A DNA stretch of 8,063 nt from Candidatus Gerdarchaeota archaeon (lineage in GTDB: Archaea > Asgardarchaeota > Heimdallarchaeia > JABLTI01). Positions 1-5,688 of this stretch are shown piece by piece. The stretch is from assembly GCA_016840945.1 (NCBI GenBank), contig JAEORJ010000118.1, forward strand, positions 1-8,063, given 5' to 3'. Under the pieces are notes generated by a model. It did no database searches. It was not told the DNA's origin and saw only the letters and a list, made by a program, of their open reading frames with translations. A program made the position numbers and the translations under genes. Positions within the stretch are counted from its first letter, which is position 1; each line of letters begins with the position of its first letter.

Positions 1-603
1 ACAAATGGTGTTATTCACTTGAAGAGAAACACCTACTTCGATGACTGGAGTGGTATTACTCCTTACTTCGAGGACATTTACTTAGAATTCTATTCAAACA
101 AAGAAGGGGCACTCTTAGCTCTCGCCTATGGCGCAGTTGACATGGTTGACGCACAATTTAGTACACAGTTAGATGAAATTCCTGCAGGAACAACTTATTC
201 ATTAATAAGGGATCCAGGTCAAACAGAAATGGCAATAAATAATGAACATCCATACCTTGGTAATGGTGAGTATTGTCCTATTGCAGGACCAAATTCTGGG
301 AGACATATCCGAAAAGCTATTAGTCACATGGTTCCAAGAGACTTAATAGTTAGTGTAATCGTTGAAGGATTAGCTCTACCGGGAGTAACAGGTTGGTCGT
401 GTGCTTCGATAGGATTTAATGAAAACTTGATACCTTATAGTTACGATATACAGTTAGCAAGGCATGAGATGGAACTAGCAGGATTTGATTATGGTTCCTC
501 ATCTTTCATTCAAACTTATACTATTGGATTTGAAATTTTAGTAATACCAGTATCCCTTATTTCAGGGATGATTGTTCTCTCACGAAGAATAAAACGAGAC
601 TAG
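1..603 (+). CDS. Family-5 (Dpp/Opp-like) solute-binding protein, 3' part, C-terminally membrane anchored
   Basis: This is the end of an ABC-importer solute-binding protein. The reading frame is open from the first base, so the gene starts outside the window. The TTG at position 19 is not the start, because the codons before it (TNGVIH) match the full paralogue at 1572-3404 exactly. About 200 residues are visible. They run from the lobe I strand (residues 1-30) through the helix IRKAIS (103-108) and the late helix ending in LAGFD, then a short Ser/Thr linker, a hydrophobic anchor (about 175-193) and a basic tail ending RRIKRD. By hand count about 69% of the 163 residues before the linker match the paralogue. 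The protein would sit outside the cell, tethered to the membrane, and hand peptides or similar solutes to a permease not seen here. The substrate cannot be told. It ends where an ordinary family member would continue into its C-terminal lobe, as its paralogue does. Confidence 0.92.
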   Translation, partial: TNGVIHLKRNTYFDDWSGITPYFEDIYLEFYSNKEGALLALAYGAVDMVDAQFSTQLDEIPAGTTYSLIRDPGQTEMAINNEHPYLGNGEYCPIAGPNSGRHIRKAISHMVPRDLIVSVIVEGLALPGVTGWSCASIGFNENLIPYSYDIQLARHEMELAGFDYGSSSFIQTYTIGFEILVIPVSLISGMIVLSRRIKRD

Positions 604-604
604 T

Positions 605-639
605 AATTTTTCTAATCATTACTAATTAGTTGAAAAATT
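605..639. terminator. Hairpin between convergent genes
   Basis: AATTTTT (605-611) pairs with AAAAATT (633-639), and CTAAT (612-616) pairs with ATTAG (625-629), leaving a small bulge (630-632) and an eight-base loop. It lies between two convergent genes and covers the stop codon of the methyltransferase (626-628). It has T-rich arms on both strands and could end transcription from either side. It is AT-only apart from one pair, so its stability is modest. Confidence 0.45.
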
Positions 640-1357
640 CCTGGTGGTTAATCGTATAGAGAATAGTCTGTTTTTTAAATCCCCAAAAATCTTTGCGAAG
701 ATAATCTATAGTATGTTTTTGGAGAAGTTTCTCTATTAGTTTAATAGTATCAATTTCACCTTTTCGTTGAGCATCATCAACAATGATAATAAAATCATCT
801 TTAGCTAGAATATCTGGAAGAAGAGAAACAATACCTACTCGAGAGAAATGCTTGGTACCAAATGGTCCATCAATGATCAATAGGTTGATATTAGAAAGCA
901 ACTTTCGGTCTTCTGCAGTAATATCATACCAAAGACATGATTGTTCACAAAAAGAGCATTCCTTTAACGGACGTAATAAATATTGAAAACGATGATTGGT
1001 GAAATTACCATTAAAAGTGTTGAACCAGACTGTGTGATTTTCGAGAGTAATAACTGTTGCCAGTTTATTTTCTATTGTATATCTATGGGCTAATTTGGAA
1101 GTCTGGCCTGATCCTAGTTCTAAGGTTTTTTTAGGCTGTAATTCATGGTAAATTTTCGCTAAATAATACAAGAAGGAGCCATTGGCTGCAAATCCACCTG
1201 GTTTGATGGCTAAATCATCCCAGTTAATTTCGCGAAGTAATTTTTTAAACCGTTTAAGAAAAATGCGTTCTCTTATAATTATCCCCCAGATCATCTTAGG
1301 ATGGAGGTAATTGATAATAGTTTTAATATGTAATCTTTTGAGGTATTTGTTCGCCAT
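626..1357 (-). CDS. Class I SAM-dependent methyltransferase (Methyltransf_24-like)
   Basis: This is a predicted Rossmann-fold methyltransferase of 243 residues. The SAM-binding glycine motif is ELGSGQT (80-86), followed by the acidic residue closing the second strand (E106, in ITLEN). A strand ends in IDGP (162-165) and a further strand ends in VDDAQRKGE (193-201). The IDGP and VDDA pattern is typical of small-molecule or glycan methyltransferases of the Methyltransf_24 type. The substrate is unknown. The basic N-terminus (about 1-45) precedes the catalytic fold and shows no clear membrane segment. I prefer the ATG at 1357; a GTG at 1369 would add four residues. Neither has a good ribosome-binding site. 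An odd feature is three clustered cysteines (C134, C137, C141) in the loop before a conserved-looking LWYD. The gene sits alone on the minus strand between two paralogous solute-binding protein genes, which suggests it was inserted there or that they arose around it. Enzyme class is fairly sure, substrate not at all. Confidence 0.85.
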   Translation of the reverse strand: MANKYLKRLHIKTIINYLHPKMIWGIIIRERIFLKRFKKLLREINWDDLAIKPGGFAANGSFLYYLAKIYHELQPKKTLELGSGQTSKLAHRYTIENKLATVITLENHTVWFNTFNGNFTNHRFQYLLRPLKECSFCEQSCLWYDITAEDRKLLSNINLLIIDGPFGTKHFSRVGIVSLLPDILAKDDFIIIVDDAQRKGEIDTIKLIEKLLQKHTIDYLRKDFWGFKKQTILYTINHQEFFN

Positions 1358-1414
1358 AATAGTCAACACAAGGTAATTTTAGATTTGGTATTTTTTCACT
1401 ACTTGAAATGATAA

Positions 1415-1446
1415 GAATACTCTTGAGTAATTTTATTGAGGTATTC
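1415..1446. repeat. Imperfect inverted repeat in divergent promoter region
   Basis: GAATACTC (1415-1422) is mirrored by GAGGTATTC (1438-1446) with one bulged G. A smaller mirror, TACTC-TT-GAGTA (1418-1429), is nested in its left half. It lies between two divergent genes (starts at 1357 and 1572) and could be a regulator site or chance in AT-rich DNA. The rest of 1358-1571 is AT-rich with no gene that I can see. Confidence 0.25.
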
Positions 1447-1545
1447 TATTTAAAAAAATCAATAGTAGTAATAAATATTTGGAAAGTAAATTAATTGAAT
1501 AAAACATCAAAATTCTTTTATTATTAGAAAAGAGTTACTAAATCA

Positions 1546-1571
1546 TTACTTTTATAGTAAAAGGGATGAAA
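1546..1571 (+). promoter_or_regulatory. Leader of solute-binding protein gene: small hairpin plus GGGAT element
   Basis: TTACT (1546-1550) and AGTAA (1556-1560) form a small inverted repeat. It is followed by AAGGGATGAA, which ends at the ATG at 1572. The same order (inverted repeat, then AAAGGGAT, four bases, then ATGAAA) precedes the start at 7962. This match is the reason for choosing the ATG at 1572 over the one at 1566, because GGGAT then sits at the same distance from both starts. GGGAT may act as a weak ribosome-binding site. Confidence 0.4.
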
Positions 1572-3404
1572 ATGAAAAAAGTTTTTGATACTAAGAATTG
1601 GTTTTTGTTATTTGTAGTAATTTTATTGATGAATTCACAGTTAATAAACTTTGAACCGGTAAAAGCTGCCAATCCCGGACCATTTTTTTCCATAAGTATT
1701 CTTTCACCTAATACCGATCCAGCAAGAAATCAATGGGCAACTTTAATGGCTGAACAATTGCCAAAGATAGGCATAGCAGTTGATACCCTAGACCTAACAG
1801 GCTGGGCTCAAATCGCTCCAAGAACTTTTAGTTACCCAGGTCCTTATCCAATCCCCACTTATTCCGAAGGTGGCTATGATATTCTCTTTGTTAGTTGGAC
1901 TTGGGATATAGATTTTGATCCAACTGGTTTATATGATTCACCTAGCATCACTCCAAGTGGCGATAATTTCTACCAATACTTCAATCCTGAAATGGACTGG
2001 GCTATTGCAAACTATACTACTACCTTCGTTTTAGAAGATAGAATTGGTTATGCTGAAGATATTCAAGCGCTTCTTTATGAGGATTTACCTGAAATCAGCA
2101 TTGTTTATCCATTGTCCGTCTATCCCATGGATGTTAATTTTGATCTAGGTTCGTGGGATGGCCTATTATGGGCTACAAGCTATCAACCTATGGAAAGCTG
2201 GACTATTCCTGGACAAACCGAATTTCATTATGCTTGTCCAGCTGACTTTGAAGACTTCCATCCTTACTTCTATGAGTCAATGTATGATGGTCAGTGGTTA
2301 CATCAAATCTATAATGGATTATTGGAAAGGAAGCCTTCTGATAGATGGTATGAAGGTAGATTACTACAATCCTTCACTTCTGCTGATGGAATTACCTATA
2401 ACATTGAACTAAAACCCAATGTTAAGTGGGCTGATGGTACACCATTAACCACACAAGATATTCAATATTCTTACCAATTATTAATCGATCCTGATTTTGG
2501 TAGCCCTGATATCTATTATTGGAGCAATTATATCGATAAATACTCGGTAACAATCATTGACACAACTCATTGCACAATCGAATTCTTGAAAAACTATGTC
2601 TTCCAAGATGGGAACTTAGCTGTAGATTTAGTTCCATATCATATTTGGAGCTCTATTGCAAATGATACTCATGCAGCACAAGCCATATCATGGGCTAGTA
2701 GTGATCCTAACAAAATTCTAGGCGCTGGTCCATACTACTTACAAGAATATGATGGTACAAACGGTGTTATCCATCTAAAAAGAAATGCCTATTTTGACGA
2801 TTGGAGTGGCATTACACCTTATTTTGAGGATGTCTATTTTGAATTCTATTCCAATAAGGAAGGAGCGCTTTCAGCTCTTGCTGGAGGTTTAGTTGATATG
2901 GTTGATGCTCAATTTAGTGTACAATTAGATGAAGTTCCTAGTGGAGCCAAATATCAATTAATTGAATCACCAAGAGTGCATGAAATAGCAGTCAATTGTC
3001 TTCATCCCTATTTAGGCACCGGAGAATTATGTCCTATCGCTTCACCGGAATCAGGAAACCATATTCGAAAAGCGATTAGCTATATGATTCCTCGTCAGAT
3101 TATTGTTGATGAAATCCTAGACGGTTTAGGCACTCCAGGAGTAACAGGTTGGTCGCCTGTTTCTATAGGTTATGATGATTCATTAGAACCACTTGATTAT
3201 AATATCGAATTAGCAAAATATCATATGGCTCTTGCAGGTTTTGATATTGACTTCACTGATCCTTCTCCAAGCCCATCACCAACTGGTCCTACAACAATTA
3301 CTTTAAGCCCAACAGTGTCAATAGGATTCGCAATAATGGTTATTCCGATAACACTGATAGCTGGGATGATACTCATTAACTCATTACGAAAACAGAATAA
3401 GTGA
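1572..3404 (+). CDS. Circularly permuted family-5 solute-binding protein with C-terminal membrane anchor
   Basis: This is an extracytoplasmic binding protein of an ABC importer of the dipeptide/oligopeptide type (610 residues). A basic start and hydrophobic stretch (1-33) form a secretion signal ending near VKAA. Residues about 36-190 match the part that is C-terminal in ordinary family members: LPKIGIAV (63-70), a YDILF strand and Trp-rich region (102-117), FNPEMD (137-142), IQALL and LPEISIVYP. Residues about 214-558 match the normal N-terminal and middle parts: NGLLERKPSD, GTPLTTQDIQ (289-298), GAGPYYL (384-390), IRKAIS (498-503) and a closing helix ending LAGFD. A Pro/Ser/Thr linker (559-580), a membrane helix (about 582-603) and a basic tail follow. 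The order is thus rotated relative to DppA/OppA. No lipobox is seen. Start at 1572 is chosen from the leader match with 7962; 1566 adds two residues. The substrate is unknown and no permease genes are nearby. Confidence 0.94.
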   Translation: MKKVFDTKNWFLLFVVILLMNSQLINFEPVKAANPGPFFSISILSPNTDPARNQWATLMAEQLPKIGIAVDTLDLTGWAQIAPRTFSYPGPYPIPTYSEGGYDILFVSWTWDIDFDPTGLYDSPSITPSGDNFYQYFNPEMDWAIANYTTTFVLEDRIGYAEDIQALLYEDLPEISIVYPLSVYPMDVNFDLGSWDGLLWATSYQPMESWTIPGQTEFHYACPADFEDFHPYFYESMYDGQWLHQIYNGLLERKPSDRWYEGRLLQSFTSADGITYNIELKPNVKWADGTPLTTQDIQYSYQLLIDPDFGSPDIYYWSNYIDKYSVTIIDTTHCTIEFLKNYVFQDGNLAVDLVPYHIWSSIANDTHAAQAISWASSDPNKILGAGPYYLQEYDGTNGVIHLKRNAYFDDWSGITPYFEDVYFEFYSNKEGALSALAGGLVDMVDAQFSVQLDEVPSGAKYQLIESPRVHEIAVNCLHPYLGTGELCPIASPESGNHIRKAISYMIPRQIIVDEILDGLGTPGVTGWSPVSIGYDDSLEPLDYNIELAKYHMALAGFDIDFTDPSPSPSPTGPTTITLSPTVSIGFAIMVIPITLIAGMILINSLRKQNK

Positions 3405-3434
3405 GAGATAACTCCCACTTGCCTTTTTTTTTTT
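3399..3434 (+). terminator. Hairpin plus T-tract terminator after the solute-binding protein gene
   Basis: AAGTGAGAG (3399-3407) pairs with CTCCCACTT (3412-3420) with one A-C mismatch and an ATAA loop. GCC and then eleven T residues (3424-3434) follow. The stem includes the TGA stop (3402-3404). A T-tract alone can end transcription in archaea; here there is also a clear stem. It separates this gene from the prenyltransferase gene downstream. Confidence 0.8.
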
Positions 3435-3454
3435 ATTAATGCTAATAAAATTAA

Positions 3455-3470
3455 CTGAAAAAAATAAAAG
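3455..3470 (+). promoter_or_regulatory. Possible archaeal promoter (BRE/TATA-like) for the prenyltransferase gene
   Basis: An A-rich element, CTGAAAAAAATAAAAG (3455-3470), is centred about 28 bases before the ATG at 3493. This is the spacing expected for a TATA box of a nearly leaderless archaeal transcript. It follows a strong terminator, so the gene needs its own promoter. The match to a TATA consensus is loose. Confidence 0.3.
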
Positions 3471-3492
3471 GTAATTTACGATATATACTACT

Positions 3493-4425
3493 ATGGTTCA
3501 GTCATTCAAAGAACAACTGGCGAGAATTTCTAAATTCTTTATCGGAACCTTTAGATTAATGCATTTTCTCCCAGTTATGACTATCACAACTATTGCTGCA
3601 GTGGTATCGATAATAACCGTTAAAGGTGATTTATCCTTTAGTGAGTTTTTCGCAGCAATAAAATTAGGAACAATACAACTTTTACCAGTCATCTTCCTAG
3701 TTATAACAGTCTTTTGTCAAGAAGCATTTTGTGGGATACAGAATGATTACTTGGATAGAGAAGTGGATGCCCTCTATAACAAACGAAAGGCCATCCCGGA
3801 CGAATGGGTGGGTCCAAGATACGCTTTTTGGTTGACGATCATTTTCTTTATCCTCTTCAGTGGGTTTGCGTTTGCGGTGGGTTATTGGGCTAAAATAGGT
3901 TTTTGGTCCGTACTCTATGTTCAAGGAGCAAATTTACTCGGAATATTCTATAATCTTTATGCGAAGAACAAACCAATAAGTATCTTACCCTATATGGTGG
4001 GATTTCCCTTAGTACCTGCTTATGTTTGGTTAACCTTTGGGCAATTCCAAACGATGTATTATTGGATCATACCAATTTTATTTCTAGTGAGTTTTCCTGC
4101 ACATATTGCTAACGAGCTACCAGACTATGAATTAGATGTGCAATATCAGAAAAAGAATTTCGCGGTATTGTTAGGAAAGAGAACATCGACAATAGTGTAT
4201 TGGTTGGGAATAGGATTAATTGAAGCGTTAATTTTAACCATTTATTTTGTGTATAACCTGAATCTCTGGGTAATGCTTGCAGTCGTTCTATTATCGTTAG
4301 CTGTAGCTGTGATAACCATCTTTCTCATGTGGAAAAAGAACTGGCATACTGATAATATAGTATTTGATTTGGTCACTGCTTGTATCGGTATAGAGGTCAT
4401 AGGATTTTTCGTTCTAATAATCTAA
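3493..4425 (+). CDS. UbiA-family prenyltransferase
   Basis: This integral membrane enzyme of 310 residues moves a prenyl chain from a prenyl diphosphate to an aromatic or other acceptor. Both Asp-rich, Mg-diphosphate-binding motifs are present. The first is N84-D85-x-x-D88-x-x-x-D92 followed by KRKAIP. The second is NELPDYELD with D211 and D215, followed by KKNFAVLLGKR. Hydrophobic helices fill the rest (roughly 22-42, 58-80, 110-130, 136-155, 165-182, 188-205, 233-255, 258-279, 288-310), nine as expected for the fold. The NELPDYELD form resembles the MenA-like and uncharacterised archaeal branches more than DGGGP synthase of archaeal lipid synthesis, so a quinone role is possible but unproven. 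It starts at an ATG with no strong ribosome-binding site, after a terminator, and is probably transcribed alone or with the membrane protein 62 bases downstream. Confidence 0.9.
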   Translation: MVQSFKEQLARISKFFIGTFRLMHFLPVMTITTIAAVVSIITVKGDLSFSEFFAAIKLGTIQLLPVIFLVITVFCQEAFCGIQNDYLDREVDALYNKRKAIPDEWVGPRYAFWLTIIFFILFSGFAFAVGYWAKIGFWSVLYVQGANLLGIFYNLYAKNKPISILPYMVGFPLVPAYVWLTFGQFQTMYYWIIPILFLVSFPAHIANELPDYELDVQYQKKNFAVLLGKRTSTIVYWLGIGLIEALILTIYFVYNLNLWVMLAVVLLSLAVAVITIFLMWKKNWHTDNIVFDLVTACIGIEVIGFFVLII

Positions 4426-4452
4426 AGATACTACAAAATGGAATTTAGGAAA

Positions 4453-4468
4453 TAAATTATTAAATTTT
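4453..4468 (+). promoter_or_regulatory. Possible TATA-like element before the membrane protein gene
   Basis: An AT-only run containing TTATTAAATTTT is centred about 28 bases before the GTG start at 4488, a spacing compatible with a leaderless archaeal transcript. The region is AT-rich overall, so the match is weak evidence. Confidence 0.25.
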
Positions 4469-4487
4469 GAGTGTTTAACTATAACCA

Positions 4488-5615
4488 GTGCTTACATGGG
4501 AGGGTTTAAGTATTTCAAATAATGAAGTAAGTGCTACTAGAATAGTTGACCAAGAACATTATGAAAAAGCGAGTGTTAGGAGTATTGCTATTCAAGCAAC
4601 AATCATTCTTTCTATGATTTTTTTTCTAATAATTATCAATCTGTTCATTGAAGAACGACATACATGGTATTTTTCTGATACTGGAGGGTGGTTTTATGTT
4701 GATATCTATGACACAAACTATTGGGTAATTTATGATGCTTTAACAACGGATGATTGTTATGGTTATGTTTGTTTTGCTGAATTTGTGAAGAATTATTATG
4801 ACATTACCATTAATTATCACTCAAGTCATTTCAACCTCTACTTGACGGGAGTATCTTTACTAATACTAGGTCTAAGTTATTGGTTGATTTGCCTTTTATT
4901 TAGAACAAATGCTTTTGAAATAAAGAAAGCTCTACCTGGATATTTGGGTGGCGCAATACTAATAGCTGGTTCAACCTTTATTTTCATAAGTTGTCTTTTG
5001 AATATAAGAGTACATATGAAATTGAACGCTGTAGCTCGAGCAATGGGTATTCATGTTTGGACTGGGGGATTAATATATGTTCTATCAATAATCATCTATA
5101 GCATTATTCTAATTTTAAGTGTTCTATCAATCATATTGCCAAAACTTTTGCAACCATTTAGGAAAAAAGAGGATATCTTGAAAGAATGGCAAAATGAACC
5201 CCTAGTTAGATTTCCTTTGTTTTGCAGTATTTCTTTAGGTGTCATTTTCTTTATAGCTATCTTCCTTTTGGCTATTGGTCTTCCTTTTAGCAGGAGTTCA
5301 AAATACTTCTATATTAGCATGTTCATAATTTATGCCACTTCATCTGTTATCATGGGCATTGTTTGTGGGTTAAATTCAAAAAATCTGGAAAAGAATATGA
5401 TCAATACCTATCGTGGTATGGTTATTTTTGGGCTTAGCTTATCCATCATAAGTGCCTTTGGATCAGGCTCTGGTGATAAGCTTTGGTGGATTGCTTTACC
5501 ATGGGTTGGTGTTGTTGGCTCTTCATTAACTGCTTTCCTAGTTTCATTTCTGACCTATAAATTAAGGATAATTGCGTTAAATCGTAAAATCAATATCAAT
5601 GCTTCTACAGAATAA
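4488..5615 (+). CDS. Eight-helix membrane protein of unknown function
   Basis: I do not recognise this 375-residue protein. A hydrophilic start (1-32) is followed by a first membrane helix (about 33-54), then a loop of about 60 residues rich in Trp, Tyr and Asp with two cysteines (C90, C95). Seven more helices follow (about 116-138, 151-172, 190-217, 243-264, 271-293, 309-325, 333-357). A basic segment QPFRKKED (222-229) lies between helices four and five, and the tail is hydrophilic. If the basic segments are inside, the Cys-bearing loop faces outside, where C90 and C95 could form a disulfide. No enzyme or transporter motif is visible. A stop codon lies two codons before the GTG at 4488, so GTG is the earliest possible start. 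However, the best ribosome-binding-like sequence, GGAGG (4499-4503), lies inside the frame and downstream of it, so the true start is uncertain. The next in-frame ATG is at residue 43, inside the first helix. Confidence 0.8.
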   Translation: MLTWEGLSISNNEVSATRIVDQEHYEKASVRSIAIQATIILSMIFFLIIINLFIEERHTWYFSDTGGWFYVDIYDTNYWVIYDALTTDDCYGYVCFAEFVKNYYDITINYHSSHFNLYLTGVSLLILGLSYWLICLLFRTNAFEIKKALPGYLGGAILIAGSTFIFISCLLNIRVHMKLNAVARAMGIHVWTGGLIYVLSIIIYSIILILSVLSIILPKLLQPFRKKEDILKEWQNEPLVRFPLFCSISLGVIFFIAIFLLAIGLPFSRSSKYFYISMFIIYATSSVIMGIVCGLNSKNLEKNMINTYRGMVIFGLSLSIISAFGSGSGDKLWWIALPWVGVVGSSLTAFLVSFLTYKLRIIALNRKININASTE

Positions 5616-5632
5616 ATTCAAAAATTAATTTC

Positions 5633-5655
5633 AAAGATAATGATTTATTATCTTT
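5633..5655. terminator. Inverted repeat after the membrane protein gene
   Basis: AAAGATAA (5633-5640) and TTATCTTT (5648-5655) are perfect mirror arms of eight bases around a seven-base loop, 18 bases after the stop codon of the upstream gene. No T-tract follows on the plus strand. It may help end transcription or protect the transcript end. A related inverted repeat with the same TTATCTTTAT word lies at 7929-7948. Confidence 0.4.
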
Positions 5656-5663
5656 ATATATGG

Positions 5664-5688
5664 AAAAAGAAAAAAGGGAAAAATCCCT
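5664..5688 (-). terminator. Hairpin plus T-tract terminator of the LVIVD protein gene
   Basis: Read on the minus strand, AGGGA (5688-5684), a TTTT loop and TCCCT (5679-5675) form a perfect five-pair stem. It is followed by TTTTT-C-TTTTT (5674-5664). The stem begins in the last base of the TGA stop codon (5690-5688). Confidence 0.7.

Noticed and set aside
19..21. TTG at 19 as the start of the left-edge gene
   Set aside because: The frame is open to base 1 and the six codons before TTG match the complete paralogue exactly, so the gene is cut by the window edge.
783..986. Short plus-strand open frame inside the methyltransferase gene
   Set aside because: It lies opposite a gene with clear motifs and its translation has no domain character; it is a shadow frame.
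1358..1571. Possible small RNA gene or CRISPR remnant in the divergent gap
   Set aside because: Only short AT-rich mirrors are present, with no repeated spacer units, no tRNA-like fold and no GC-rich structured block.
2158..2412. Short second open frame inside the binding protein gene
   Set aside because: Same strand, shifted frame, overlapping conserved binding-protein motifs.
3265..3300. Pro-Ser repeat as a DNA repeat or recombination site
   Set aside because: It is a short low-complexity protein spacer between domain and anchor, common in anchored archaeal surface proteins.
1572..3404. Reading the complete binding protein as a frameshifted or chimeric assembly of two genes
   Set aside because: It is one uninterrupted frame with a signal peptide at one end and an anchor at the other, and the neighbouring paralogue ends at the same boundary.
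3221..3418. Minus-strand open frame over the end of the binding protein gene and its terminator
   Set aside because: It is the mirror of the linker and anchor codons and has no promoter or start signal of its own.
3498..3924. Two minus-strand open frames opposite the prenyltransferase gene
   Set aside because: They lie opposite well-conserved Asp motifs and have no independent support.
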